DNA of 44,151 bases from Armatimonadota bacterium (GTDB taxonomy: Bacteria; Armatimonadota; Fimbriimonadia; Fimbriimonadales; ATM1), in NCBI GenBank assembly GCA_022567555.1, contig JADFGT010000012.1:1-44151 (forward strand). Direction: 5' to 3'. Position numbers and translations under genes: made by a program. The stretch's first letter is position 1, and each line of letters begins with the position of its first letter. Shown piece by piece: positions 32,588 to 41,632 of this stretch. The notes beneath the pieces were generated by a model. That model did no database searches, was not told where the DNA came from, and saw nothing but the letters and a program-made list of their open reading frames with translations.

Positions 32588-33934
32588 TTATAGGTACGCC
32601 CCTCGCGATCCGAGATTGTTTGCGATCTCGTTGTTGTCGCAGTCCTCTACTCGAATATTCGCCTCCACATTTGCATTGAGAGTGTTTTCGCGCACTATGT
32701 TCCGGTCGGTGTGATGAAGTTCAATGCCGACCCTGTTGTCCTGTATGTCGTTGTGAAGGATTTTGTGAGAGTGCGGCCTCGGCGCGCGCGGTTTTCCATC
32801 GTCGTCGAGCGGCCTGGTGCCGTGGTCCTGGTCGGCGGCGATTCTTATGCCGACGCCGTTTCTCAAAAAGCGGTTGTTCTCAATCAGCCAGTCTCGGCTC
32901 GTGTCGCGGTCCGGATACGCTTCGGCGAACCTCTCAAGATAGCGGCTCCAAAGGAGTATGCCGTGGCCGTTCGCTTGAAACTGGTTGCTCTTAACCTTCA
33001 TTCCGACGCCGTTCTCCACCGCGATACCCGCTTGCCGATTCATAATGATCCGATTGTCCTCGAGAATGAAATCTTTGCTGAAACCGAGCCAAAAACCGAA
33101 GTTGCACCTGTCGGCGAAGTTACGTCGGAAGATGTTCCCCTGCGAAAACGTAGCCTCGAACGCGATGTTCGGGCTCAGAGAGGCGTCATTCTCTTCGAAG
33201 ACGTTTTCATCGCACCCGCACGTCGTCCCGTCCGGCGCCAGGCCTGCAAGAAAGAACCCGTCCCCCCCCAGCCGCGCCGTGTTTCGGATGAACTTATTGC
33301 GGCAGGAGTTCATAACTGCGAGAAAGCCCGCAGCGTCGGCGCCCATGTGGCCGAAGTGCAACCCACCTTTCCTCGGTTCGAATCTGCAGCAATAGTCGCA
33401 CGAGTTCTCTTCGAACACCGAGTCGCACGTTGAATACAAGTGAATCCCGAAGCCGCTGTTATAGTTGCACTGGTTTCGTGCGACGATCAATCGCTTAGAG
33501 TAATAGATCAGGAGGCCGTTCATCTGATGTTGAACGTCGTTCTGGGTTATCTCGCATGCCTCGCATCTTATGAAGCAGAGACCGCTTCCATACGCCTCTT
33601 CGGGCGGCAGCCATATATCGAGGAAGGTCGTGTTAGGGGCGACCTCAGCCGTCGAACTGATCCGGCACTTTGAAATGCTCAGTTCGGCGCAGTCCTCTGC
33701 GTAGATGCCGTGATAGTAATCGCTAAGCGACAATCCGTGTATGCGCACGCCCGTTCGCCCGACGAGCTGCACGCCGCGCCCATCGCGGTCGCTGCCGACC
33801 AGCGTGACGCCCGCCGCCTCCAGATGAACGCCGTCGGCCCCGATGGATATGCCTTTGGAAAGTAGGTAAGTGCCCGGCTCCAGGCGCGCGCTCTCGCGGA
33901 TCACCATGCCGTCGGTCGGACGGACGGTTTTCAT
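32588..33934 (-). CDS. Right-handed parallel beta-helix protein (NosD/pectate-lyase-like)
   Basis: The 448-aa protein consists of many short PbH1 coils such as GVRIHGLSLSDYYHGIYAEDC, NGLLIYYSKRLIVARNQCNYN, FWLGFSKDFILEDNRIIMNRQAGIAVENGVGMKV and NRVGIELHHTDRNIVRENTL. Members are carbohydrate-active enzymes, periplasmic copper-site NosD proteins or structural proteins. No signal peptide is evident at MKTVRPTDGMVIRES, so it may be cytoplasmic. Its stop overlaps the probable start of pyrD. A TAGCCT -10-like box 7 nt before the ATG suggests a leaderless start. Confidence 0.88.
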   Translation of the reverse strand: MKTVRPTDGMVIRESARLEPGTYLLSKGISIGADGVHLEAAGVTLVGSDRDGRGVQLVGRTGVRIHGLSLSDYYHGIYAEDCAELSISKCRISSTAEVAPNTTFLDIWLPPEEAYGSGLCFIRCEACEITQNDVQHQMNGLLIYYSKRLIVARNQCNYNSGFGIHLYSTCDSVFEENSCDYCCRFEPRKGGLHFGHMGADAAGFLAVMNSCRNKFIRNTARLGGDGFFLAGLAPDGTTCGCDENVFEENDASLSPNIAFEATFSQGNIFRRNFADRCNFGFWLGFSKDFILEDNRIIMNRQAGIAVENGVGMKVKSNQFQANGHGILLWSRYLERFAEAYPDRDTSRDWLIENNRFLRNGVGIRIAADQDHGTRPLDDDGKPRAPRPHSHKILHNDIQDNRVGIELHHTDRNIVRENTLNANVEANIRVEDCDNNEIANNLGSRGAYL

Positions 33935-33984
33935 CGGGCTGAGGCTACCCGAAAGGGCGCGTCAGGTACACTCGCACACCTCCG

Positions 33985-35781
33985 ATGGCCTTCAAAAAGC
34001 GAACCCACGACTGTGGAGAACTGAGGCTCGCGAACGTGGGAGAAACCGTTGCGCTGAACGGTTGGTGCCACAGAATCCGCGACCTCGGCGGGCTGTTTTT
34101 TGTTGACCTGCGAGACCGCACCGGCGTCTGCCAACTCAACTTTGAGATTGAGCGATTCGAGGACCTGCGAGACTTGCGCCACGAGTTCGTTCTTTGCGTA
34201 ACGGGCGAGGTCGTAAAGCGCGCCGAAAAAGACGTCAACCGAAAGGTCCCGACCGGCGAAGTCGAACTCGACGTGAAGGAGTTCGACGTCCTAAGCACTT
34301 GCGACGTACTGCCGTTCCCGCTGTCCGATGAATCGCAAATGAAAACGGCGCCTGAGGACCTGCGGGTGAAGCACCGTTACTTGGACCTCCGGCGGCCGGT
34401 GATGTATCGGAAACTGTTGATTAGAGCCGAGGCCGTGCGTTTGATTCGCGAATATCTTCATGAGAGGGGTTTTGTCGAAGTTGAAACGCCGATCTTCACG
34501 CGCAGCACGCCGGAGGGCGCGCGCGATTACCTCGTTCCTTATCGGCTGAAGCCCGGCCGCTTTTACGCCCTTCCGCAGAGTCCGCAGCAATACAAACAGC
34601 TGCTGATGGTCGCGGGCGTAGAGCGGTATTTTCAGATTGCAAGGTGCTTTAGAGATGAGGCTCAGCGCGCCGACCGCCAGCCGGAGTTCACGCAGTTGGA
34701 CATGGAGATGAGTTTCGTCTACCAGGAGGACATATTGGCCGTGAGCGAGGGGCTTACCCGGCATGTGTGCAACTCTGTAATCGAGAAGTTCGATCTGGAC
34801 CTGGAACCGGTGGGCTCGTTCCCGCGCCTCACATATGAGGAGTCCGTACGCCGCTTCGGAACTGACAAGCCGGACCTCCGATTCGATTTGGAACTGTTCG
34901 ACGTTACGGAGACCGTGCGAACCTGCGAGTTCGGCGTGTTTCGCTCGGCGGTCGAGGCCGGCGGGATCGTGCGCGGAGTGAAATACCCGGGGGGGGCCGA
35001 CCTTTCGCGCAAACAGGTTGGTGAATTGGAGAATTTCGTAAAGGAGTTCGGGGCAAAGGGCCTGGCTCACTTGACGGTCGTCTCGACCGATCCGCCGGAA
35101 TGTAAGGGAATCGCAAAGTTCTTCAAGCGGGAGGAGTTGACGGTGATCATTGGGGCGGCGGACGCACAGCCGAACGACCTGCTGCTTTTCGTAGCGGACA
35201 AAGAGGCCGTTGTTTGCGATGCGTTAGCGCGGCTGCGCAACCTCATAGGGGACAGGTGTAATCTGCGCGACCCGAGGAAACTTCTGTTTTGCTGGGTCCT
35301 CGATTTCCCGCTTGTCTTTTGGGACGAAGAGAATAAGCGTTGGGACCCGTCGCACCATCCGTTCGTAATGCCGAAAACCGAAGACCTCTCGCTGTTGGAG
35401 ACTGACCCCGGCAAGGTGCGCGCCGACTGCTACGACATCGTTTGCAACGGTTCGGAGTGGGCAAGCGGCAGTATAAGGATCCACCGGCCGGACATTCAGG
35501 CGCGCGTTTTCAGCGTGCTCGGTTTGGACGAGGAGGCGCAGAGGCGGCGCTTCGGTCACATTCTGGACGCGTTTCGCTACGGTGCCCCCCCCCACGGGGG
35601 CATCGCGCCGGGAATTGACCGCTTGATTATGTACTTGACCGGCGACGAGAATATCCGCGAGGTCATCGCTTTCCCGAAACTGGGCGGCGGTTACGACCCG
35701 ATGATGGACACTCCGTCCGAGATTGAACCGGAGCAGTGGGAGGAGTTGGGGCTGACGTTACGGCCGGCGGAGGACGACTAA
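33985..35781 (+). CDS. aspS: Aspartyl-tRNA synthetase
   Basis: The 598-aa class II enzyme has the OB-fold anticodon domain (VALNGWCHRIRDLGGLFFVDLRD), motif 1 near the start of the catalytic core, motif 2 ARCFRDEAQRADRQPEFTQLDME, the bacterial GAD insertion (about 290-420) and motif 3 GIAPGIDRLIMYLTGDENIREVIAFPK. Motif 2 reads RDEAQRAD where RDEDLRAD is usual. Whether it is discriminating or also charges tRNA-Asn cannot be judged. Two homopolymers are in frame: G8 at 34989-34996 and C9 at 35585-35593 in the GAPPHGG motif. A 4-bp convergent overlap exists at the end. Confidence 0.96.
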   Translation: MAFKKRTHDCGELRLANVGETVALNGWCHRIRDLGGLFFVDLRDRTGVCQLNFEIERFEDLRDLRHEFVLCVTGEVVKRAEKDVNRKVPTGEVELDVKEFDVLSTCDVLPFPLSDESQMKTAPEDLRVKHRYLDLRRPVMYRKLLIRAEAVRLIREYLHERGFVEVETPIFTRSTPEGARDYLVPYRLKPGRFYALPQSPQQYKQLLMVAGVERYFQIARCFRDEAQRADRQPEFTQLDMEMSFVYQEDILAVSEGLTRHVCNSVIEKFDLDLEPVGSFPRLTYEESVRRFGTDKPDLRFDLELFDVTETVRTCEFGVFRSAVEAGGIVRGVKYPGGADLSRKQVGELENFVKEFGAKGLAHLTVVSTDPPECKGIAKFFKREELTVIIGAADAQPNDLLLFVADKEAVVCDALARLRNLIGDRCNLRDPRKLLFCWVLDFPLVFWDEENKRWDPSHHPFVMPKTEDLSLLETDPGKVRADCYDIVCNGSEWASGSIRIHRPDIQARVFSVLGLDEEAQRRRFGHILDAFRYGAPPHGGIAPGIDRLIMYLTGDENIREVIAFPKLGGGYDPMMDTPSEIEPEQWEELGLTLRPAEDD

Positions 35782-36461
35782 GGCACCGAAAGCGCCTGAT
35801 CGCGTTCCTCCGCACCAAGTTCGCGCAGGCGGCCCTCTTCGATCATCAGAACGCGGTCGGCGGAGCCGAGCATCGTGCGGTCGTGGGTAACCATTACGAG
35901 CGCTCCCTGGCGGTGCTTGCGCAGCAACTCGACGACGTGCAGGCCACCGGCGTGGTCCAAGGACGCAGTCGGCTCGTCGGCGAAGATGACGCGAGGCGAA
36001 TTGAAGAGTGCCCGGGCGACACACACGCGCTGCTTTTCGCCGCCGGAAAGTTCGCCGGGCCTGCGGCGAGCTTTGTCACCCAATCCCAGTTTCTCCAAGA
36101 CTTCCAGCGCTCGGTCAGCGGCGTTCGGCGCGCTGGGATCGCCCAGCATAACGTTTTCTACCGCCGTCAGATATCCGAGCAGATATGGCTGCTGGAAAAT
36201 GAATCCGAACGTGCGTAGGCGCAGTTCCGCGCGTTCGCGCCCCCCCTGCTGGGCGAAACTAATACCGTTATAGAAGACCGATCCCGACGTGGGATCCTTC
36301 AGTCCGCTGAGCAGAAAGAGAAGCGACGACTTGCCGCTGCCACTGGGCCCGAGCACACCCACAAACTCACCTTCGATTATTTCCAGGCCAACCTCTCGGC
36401 AGGCGAAAACCTCGCGCCCGTGGTCCCAGTAGACGAGACTCGCGCCTTCCGTCCGAATCAC
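35778..36461 (-). CDS. ABC transporter ATP-binding protein (LolD/MacB-type)
   Basis: The 227-aa nucleotide-binding protein has Walker A GPSGSGKSS, Q-loop FIFQQPYLLGYLTAVENV, ABC signature LSGGEKQRVCVARAL, Walker B VIFADEPTASLD and the switch histidine in VMVTHDRT. These features and the permease partner place it in the MacB/LolD/FtsE group, which performs mechanical work or lipid/lipoprotein export. GTG 36461, overlapping the permease stop (GTGA), follows GAGGAGGG and is preferred over ATG 36515. Confidence 0.9.
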   Translation of the reverse strand: MIRTEGASLVYWDHGREVFACREVGLEIIEGEFVGVLGPSGSGKSSLLFLLSGLKDPTSGSVFYNGISFAQQGGRERAELRLRTFGFIFQQPYLLGYLTAVENVMLGDPSAPNAADRALEVLEKLGLGDKARRRPGELSGGEKQRVCVARALFNSPRVIFADEPTASLDHAGGLHVVELLRKHRQGALVMVTHDRTMLGSADRVLMIEEGRLRELGAEERDQALSVP

Positions 36462-37639
36462 GCCACCCTCCTCTCGATCACCGATATCGGGTCGAATCGC
36501 CGAAAACGGAACCATACGGTAAGCGCGGCCGCCGCAATTATTGCAACTGGAACCGGAATTGTATAAAGGTATGCGGCAGGGTCCGCCGGATTGAGAGCGA
36601 ACGCCTTCGGGTCCATCACCAAAGTCTTCACAACCGTAAGAACGCCATATGCCGCAGCCGCGCCCAAAGTCCAGCCCGCAACAACAACGAGCGCCGCTTC
36701 CAGCACCGCTCTCCGTATCAATCTTCCCCTCGTGAACCCGATCGCCTGAAGCAATCCAAACTCCCCTTCGCGCTGCGCCAGATGGATACTGATGAGCATC
36801 CCCATCATCAGCGTTATGACCAGAACGAGCATTCCGATAACGAGATTCAGAATCTGGAACAGAACGGCGAGGCTCTCCTGCGTCTCTTGTTCAAGGTTCG
36901 GATACGCGAAAACGTAAGCGCGCTGTCCTTTATACGCCTCAAGCGCCCACGCGTCCAATTCCCTCTGCGCCGCCTCGTCGGGAGCGAACACAAGCAAAAC
37001 GTCCACCGGCGGAAAGTGGTGCTCCGCCAAGTAATCGTATGAAGTGAAAGAGAACCAAATGTCGCTCTCGTAAATGCCCACGATCTCGACGGTTAAGGGA
37101 GAAAAGTTATCTGAATCATCAGGCCGGAGAAGTGCCGACCCGATCCGCAATCCCAAGTTGCGCGCGAGCGGTCGGGAGATTGCGGCCTCCGGTTCGCCGG
37201 CCTTCGGCAGGCGGCCGGTCAGGCCGCTGAGGCCTATCTTGTCAACCACGTACATCGTGTCGTCTCCGGAGAGGCCATAGAGCACGAACGGCCAATCCCC
37301 GACGATGCTGTTTATGTTGAAAACGGCCGTGCGGCAAGAGACCGTGCGCTCGATGGGCGCCGGCGATTCCTGTAGGCGCTCCAGCAGCCGTGGGACCATG
37401 GACGGATCGCCGCGCGCGGAGATGCCCGTGATGTGACGGCTGTAGCCGTAGACCTGCTTCACGGAGAGCGGGATCGAGTTCATTATCGCGACGATGCCCG
37501 CGATCAGGAGCACCGCCAGGATGATGACAAGGACCAGCGGCGCTGACTTGCTCGGGTTTCGGAGCAGGAACACCCACGCGGCCAGCGGCCGGGGGTGGGT
37601 TCGGGCGGTGCGCCTGCGGCTCGATTTCATCTGCGTCAC
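36458..37639 (-). CDS. ABC transporter permease of the MacB/FtsX family
   Basis: The 393-aa protein has one helix near the N terminus (APLVLVIILAVLLIAGIVAIMN), a large periplasmic MacB-like core (about 60-260), then three helices (around 270-300, 325-345, 365-380), with the coupling-helix region REGEFGLLQAIGFTRGRLIRR. This is the type VII ABC architecture. It forms a pair with the ATPase through a 4-bp overlap. No lipid or lipoprotein partner gene is adjacent. GTG 37639 has CATAAT 5 nt upstream; ATG 37630 is the alternative start. Confidence 0.88.
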   Translation of the reverse strand: MTQMKSSRRRTARTHPRPLAAWVFLLRNPSKSAPLVLVIILAVLLIAGIVAIMNSIPLSVKQVYGYSRHITGISARGDPSMVPRLLERLQESPAPIERTVSCRTAVFNINSIVGDWPFVLYGLSGDDTMYVVDKIGLSGLTGRLPKAGEPEAAISRPLARNLGLRIGSALLRPDDSDNFSPLTVEIVGIYESDIWFSFTSYDYLAEHHFPPVDVLLVFAPDEAAQRELDAWALEAYKGQRAYVFAYPNLEQETQESLAVLFQILNLVIGMLVLVITLMMGMLISIHLAQREGEFGLLQAIGFTRGRLIRRAVLEAALVVVAGWTLGAAAAYGVLTVVKTLVMDPKAFALNPADPAAYLYTIPVPVAIIAAAALTVWFRFRRFDPISVIERRVA

Positions 37640-37744
37640 CGCCGATTATGATTCCCCGTGCGGCCGGCGCGGCTCTCCCGCCCCGTTTCGCTCCGGCGAA
37701 AGGGGGCCGGGCCGGGGAGGGGACACAGGCCCTGCGCGCAAGTA

Positions 37745-37750
37745 TATACT
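37745..37750 (+). promoter_or_regulatory. -10 element TATACT for gap
   Basis: TATACT lies 18 nt before ATG 37769, with GGAGGG (37759-37764) between them as a ribosome binding site, the conventional arrangement for a highly expressed gene. Confidence 0.5.
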
Positions 37751-37768
37751 CATAGGACGGAGGGCAAC

Positions 37769-38785
37769 ATGGCAACCAGGGTAGGCATCAACGGCTTCGG
37801 AAGGATCGGTAGACTCACGCTCAGAGCGATTCTGGAGAGGCATCCGGACGAGGTTCAAGTGGTGGCCGTTAACGACCTCGGAGACCCCCACACGAACGCG
37901 CACCTCTTTAAATACGACAGCATTTATGGAACGTTTAAGGGCGAAACGCGCTTCGACGAAGACGAGATATTCATCTCCGGGAATCGCATCCGCTCCTTCA
38001 GGACCAGAGACCCAGCCGAGATTGATTGGGAGTCGGTCGGCGCGCAAGTGGTGGTCGAGGGCACGGGGATCTTTCGCGACCGCGACGGCGCGGGTAAGCA
38101 CCTGGGCACGAGCGTAAAGAAAGTGATTATCACCGCTCCGGCCAAAGGAGACGTGGATCACACGCTCGTGTTGGGCGTAAACGACGACACTTACGATCCG
38201 GCGAATCACCACGTCATCAGCAACGCAAGTTGCACAACCAACTGCCTCGCTCCGATTGCGAAAGTGTTGCTCGATAACTTCGGCATTGAGTCCGGCCTTA
38301 TGACGACCATTCATTCTTACACAAATGACCAGCGTATTCAAGACCAGGTACATAGCGACCTGCGCCGTGCCCGCGCCGCCGCGCAGAACCTTATTCCGAC
38401 AACGACCGGCGCGGCCAAAGCGGTCGGTATCGTGATTCCGGAATTGCAGGGGAAGATGAACGGCTTCGCCATTCGCGTTCCGACGGCGACGGTTTCGGTG
38501 GTGGACCTCGTTGTAAACCTGGAGCGCGCGGCGACATCCGATGCAATCAACGATGCACTGCGCAAGGCCGCCGAAGGACCCATGAAGGGCTACCTGAAGG
38601 TCTGCGACGAGCCGCTGGTGAGCAGCGACTTCATCGGAGACCCCCACAGCGCCATCGTGGACGCCGCGCTGACGCAGACAATGGGCGACCGCATGGCGAA
38701 GGTCGTCGGCTGGTACGACAACGAGTGGGGCTACGCTTGCCGGTGTGCGGATTTGATTAAGTTCTTTGCAGATAAGGGCCTATAA
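37769..38785 (+). CDS. gap: Glyceraldehyde-3-phosphate dehydrogenase, type I
   Basis: The 338-aa glycolytic enzyme oxidises glyceraldehyde 3-phosphate with NAD(P)+. Present are the Rossmann motif GINGFGRIGR at residues 6-15, the catalytic cysteine C155 in SNASCTTNCLAP, the catalytic histidine around 182 (TTIHSYTND), NLIPTTTGAAKAVG and the C-terminal WYDNEWGYACRCADL. ATG 37769 fits both the ribosome binding site and the family N terminus. It is monocistronic, with no pgk or tpi gene adjacent. Confidence 0.97.
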   Translation: MATRVGINGFGRIGRLTLRAILERHPDEVQVVAVNDLGDPHTNAHLFKYDSIYGTFKGETRFDEDEIFISGNRIRSFRTRDPAEIDWESVGAQVVVEGTGIFRDRDGAGKHLGTSVKKVIITAPAKGDVDHTLVLGVNDDTYDPANHHVISNASCTTNCLAPIAKVLLDNFGIESGLMTTIHSYTNDQRIQDQVHSDLRRARAAAQNLIPTTTGAAKAVGIVIPELQGKMNGFAIRVPTATVSVVDLVVNLERAATSDAINDALRKAAEGPMKGYLKVCDEPLVSSDFIGDPHSAIVDAALTQTMGDRMAKVVGWYDNEWGYACRCADLIKFFADKGL

Positions 38786-38841
38786 CCATGCTCCCCGTTT
38801 CGCTCCTGCGAAATGGTGAGGGCGCTCCAGGCGGCGTCCGT

Positions 38842-39873
38842 TCACCTTGAACCGACAACGCGAAGCGTGCCCGCCTCGCCCAATTCGCCCTCAATCGTGA
38901 TCTCGGCGGGCAGAAACTTCCGCACTATATCAGCGTTAGTCAGGAGATGCCGGGTGACTTCAGCGGTCCGTAAGTCCGAGACGCCGTCAATCAGGGCAAG
39001 CGGCAACAGGAGCTGGTCGCATAGGTACTTGTCAATTGCGCCATCTGATCGGATGAGGGCGGCCAATTCGCCTGCGGCCTCGTCCGCCACCTTCTCCGCC
39101 GGCTTTCCGCGCGCGCCCAAGGATGAAGCGCAGCAGCAAGAACCCTCGAACTCGGCCGCAAGAAACAGAAACGTGCCCGGGGACAGCGCGGGCACTTCAA
39201 CCGTTTCGATTTCGACCGGCACGCCGAATCCGGCCAAATGCTTAAGCGCCCTTGCACGCTGGCGCTCGCCGATAGAAAACGGCAAATTGGCCACACCTGA
39301 AATGCCGCGAATACGCTGCAGCCGTCCGCGTTCGGTGGCGGAAATCGGAGAAAGATGAGTCGCGGGTCTGATATCGGCTTGCACAAGACCGCCGCCACGC
39401 GGGTAAAAGCCAGCGCGTTCCATCTTTAGGTCCAAGTCAAAACCGATTCGCCGCATCCATGGAAGATACTGTTTCTCTAAGAAATGAAAAGATGGGCTCC
39501 ACGGAACGTGCGTGCCGCCTTCGATGCTGACGGTAGACGGCGACTCGGCGAAAGAGAGCGGAAGAAAGACGGTCTGCAGAACAAGCGAAGTGGAGCCGGC
39601 GGTGCCGATGTCGAACGTATAATCGCCGGCCCGAATCTCCCCCGGCTCGAATGTCAGTGTCTGCGACCCGAACTGCGCTCCCTCGACCTTTGCGCCGCAC
39701 ACCGCCGCTGCGGCCTCCACCGCCTTCACATGCTGCGGCGCCAGACCGGGCTTCGGCCGGTTCGCGCGTATGTTATGAATCTCCAAAGGCTTGCCCGTGA
39801 GCGCGGAGAGGGTGAGCGAACTCCTGAGAATTTGCCCTCCGCCCTCACCCAACGAGCCGTCTATGCGGACCAT
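38842..39873 (-). CDS. rtcA: RNA 3'-terminal phosphate cyclase
   Basis: RtcA converts an RNA 3'-phosphate to a 2',3'-cyclic phosphate using ATP. The 343-aa protein shows IDGSLGEGGGQILRSSLTLSALTGKPLEIHNIRANRPKPGLAPQH at the N terminus, FYPRGGGLVQ and, near the C terminus, the segment TAEVTRHLLTNADIVRKFL with the presumed nucleophilic His. ATG 39873 begins directly before VRIDGSLGEGGGQ, so the 13 residues from 39912 are excluded. It is transcribed divergently from rtcB with a 346-bp gap. Confidence 0.93.
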   Translation of the reverse strand: MVRIDGSLGEGGGQILRSSLTLSALTGKPLEIHNIRANRPKPGLAPQHVKAVEAAAAVCGAKVEGAQFGSQTLTFEPGEIRAGDYTFDIGTAGSTSLVLQTVFLPLSFAESPSTVSIEGGTHVPWSPSFHFLEKQYLPWMRRIGFDLDLKMERAGFYPRGGGLVQADIRPATHLSPISATERGRLQRIRGISGVANLPFSIGERQRARALKHLAGFGVPVEIETVEVPALSPGTFLFLAAEFEGSCCCASSLGARGKPAEKVADEAAGELAALIRSDGAIDKYLCDQLLLPLALIDGVSDLRTAEVTRHLLTNADIVRKFLPAEITIEGELGEAGTLRVVGSR

Positions 39874-39940
39874 GTCGCCCCCATTTTCCAGCATTCGGCG
39901 GACCGGGTTCACACTTCGCCGCCGACGCGGCCGGATTCCC

Positions 39941-39998
39941 GTTCCCCTGCTCCTCGCAGCACGGCATCATTATGGAAGGCCCCAGGAGCAGGGGGAAC
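39941..39998. repeat. Imperfect 14/15-bp inverted repeat in the rtcA-rtcB intergenic region
   Basis: GTTCCCCTGCTCCT (39941-39954) pairs with AGGAGCAGGGGGAAC (39984-39998), with a one-base bulge and a 29-nt loop. The 346-bp gap (39874-40219) between the divergent genes holds no convincing gene. TACAAT at 40198-40203 is a possible rtcB -10 box, 16 nt before its ATG, with GGCGAGGC between. The hairpin could be an operator, a small RNA or a stable leader structure. Confidence 0.6.
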
Positions 39999-40219
39999 CG
40001 CTCCGGAACAGGATGCGCCCGCGCCGTTCCGCTCCCCACGGTCGCGTCCCATTCGACGCCCATCTCCCACCGATTCCTGCCTGAAACGCCCCGTGTCGAG
40101 CTGCCCGCTGACACTTCCAGCGTCACGGCGCATCTCTGCCGCGGCCGGATGGAACGGCTGCGGAAGCGGAAAGCAGAACGGGCCGGCCCCCAGCGCGTAC
40201 AATAGCAGGCGAGGCAAGA

Positions 40220-41389
40220 ATGAAGAAAATCGGAAGTATTGCCGTTTGGGGCGACCCGGTGGATGAAGGCGCGATTAAGCAGATTCAGAATTGCGCCCGA
40301 AACGCCGCGCGCGCCGCCCTGATGGCCGACCACCATCTGGGCTATGCTGTGCCGATCGGCGGCGTAATCGCCTATGAGGACAAGGTGAGCCCGTCGGGCG
40401 TCGGCTACGACATCTCCTGCGGGAACAAAGCCGTGCTGCTGGACGCCGACGCGGGCGAGGTCCGCCGGAACATCAAGAAGATAATGGACGATATATTCGG
40501 GGCGATCGAGTTCGGCATCGGGCGCACAAACGTCGAGCGCGTAGACCATGAACTGTTCGACGATCCGGCGTGGAAAGTGGAGCCGGCCAACAAACTCAAA
40601 CAGGTCGCGCGCGACCAGCTGGGCACCGTCGGCAGCGGCAACCATTACGTGGACATCTTCGTGGACGAGGAGGAGCGCGTCTGGATCGGCGTGCACTTCG
40701 GCTCGCGCGGCTTCGGCCACAGAACCGCGACCTATTTCATCAAAAAGGGCGGCGGAAAGGACGGCATGCACGTTGATCCGGTGCTCTTCGATGCGAAGTC
40801 GAGTATCGGAGAGGATTACATTCAGTGCATGCGCCTCGCCGGAAGATACGCCTACGCCGGGCGCGACTGGGTTTGCGAACAGGTGGCAAAGATAATCGGC
40901 GCAAAGATACTCGAAGAGGTGCACAACAACCACAACTTCGCGTGGAAAGAGAAACATGGCGGGCGCGACCTTTGGGTCGTTCGCAAGGGCGCAACGCCCG
41001 CGTTCCCCGGCCAAAAGGGGTTTGTCGGCGGCTCCATGGGCGATATCTCGGTGATTATCGAGGGCGTGGAATCGTCGGAAGGTGAGGACTCGCTCTATTC
41101 AACGGTTCACGGCGCCGGGCGCGTCATGTCGCGCACTGCCGCCGCCGGAAAGAAGCGCTGGAATAAGCCGCGTACGGGCGGCAAGATTTCGCACGAGATG
41201 ATGATGGATTGGGTGCGCTCGGCCGGTGTGGAGTTGCGCGGCGCGGGAACGGACGAGTCGCCGCACTGCTACAAGCGGCTGCCGGACGTGCTGGAGCACC
41301 ATAAGGACTCGATCCGAATCCTGCACACCCTCACGCCAATCGGCGTCGCCATGGCGGGGGAGGACGTGTATGATCCGTATAGGGATTGA
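40220..41389 (+). CDS. rtcB: RtcB RNA ligase
   Basis: RtcB joins 2',3'-cyclic or 3'-phosphate RNA ends to 5'-OH ends using GTP and Mn2+. In this 389-aa protein the metal and nucleotide ligands are visible: C67 in VGYDISCGN, H142 in GSGNHYVD, H159 in VHFGSRGFGH, H238 in NNHNF and the guanylylated H297 in STVHGAGR. GGSMGDIS at about 270 is also typical. The size is that of the shorter RtcB group (E. coli RtcB is 408 aa). With rtcA across the gap it forms a minimal RNA repair pair; no RtcR regulator is seen. Confidence 0.95.
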   Translation: MKKIGSIAVWGDPVDEGAIKQIQNCARNAARAALMADHHLGYAVPIGGVIAYEDKVSPSGVGYDISCGNKAVLLDADAGEVRRNIKKIMDDIFGAIEFGIGRTNVERVDHELFDDPAWKVEPANKLKQVARDQLGTVGSGNHYVDIFVDEEERVWIGVHFGSRGFGHRTATYFIKKGGGKDGMHVDPVLFDAKSSIGEDYIQCMRLAGRYAYAGRDWVCEQVAKIIGAKILEEVHNNHNFAWKEKHGGRDLWVVRKGATPAFPGQKGFVGGSMGDISVIIEGVESSEGEDSLYSTVHGAGRVMSRTAAAGKKRWNKPRTGGKISHEMMMDWVRSAGVELRGAGTDESPHCYKRLPDVLEHHKDSIRILHTLTPIGVAMAGEDVYDPYRD

Positions 41390-41409
41390 GGCCAGTTGTC
41401 GGCGGGTGG

Positions 41410-41467
41410 CCCTGAGATTCGAGTGAAGGCTATCAACTGTCTGAGGCCCCTGGCTCCAATCTCAGGG
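41410..41467 (+). terminator. 10-bp inverted repeat after rtcB
   Basis: CCCTGAGATT (41410-41419) and AATCTCAGGG (41458-41467) are exactly complementary with a 38-nt loop. They lie 20 bp beyond the rtcB stop in the 243-bp gap before the protease gene. The long loop and absence of a U-tract make a classical terminator doubtful. Nothing else in the gap stands out except an ATCAACTGT motif (41431-41440 area). Confidence 0.4.
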
Positions 41468-41632
41468 ATCCGTTCCGGCAAATTGACTCGCGCAGGGGGG
41501 ATTGCCCCAGCGCACCGATCCCGTCAGTCCCACGCGAGACGGGCCTGCTGAACCGCCGAACAGGTCCCGAGGTCCCGGAATCGTGCGCTTGCCGCAACGT
41601 CTGCGCCTCCCGCGCAGTACGACCATTCGAAT

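Noticed and set aside
33370-33390. TTCGAATC-like T-loop suggesting a tRNA gene
   Set aside because: It lies inside the beta-helix coding sequence and no acceptor stem or D-arm can be formed around it. No tRNA or rRNA gene was found in the window.
34660-34700. AspRS motif 2 variant (RDEAQRAD) as evidence of an AsnRS or AspRS paralogue
   Set aside because: The GAD insertion, motif 3 and full length fit an ordinary bacterial AspRS; the change is minor.
39909-40217. Minus-strand frame with an apparent signal peptide in the rtcA-rtcB gap
   Set aside because: The hydrophobic start is followed by Arg/Gly-rich sequence typical of GC-rich non-coding DNA. There is no ribosome binding site.
39845-41014. 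389-codon minus-strand frame across rtcB and the intergenic gap
   Set aside because: It is antisense to clear rtcB coding sequence. The part in the gap has odd composition and no recognisable motif.
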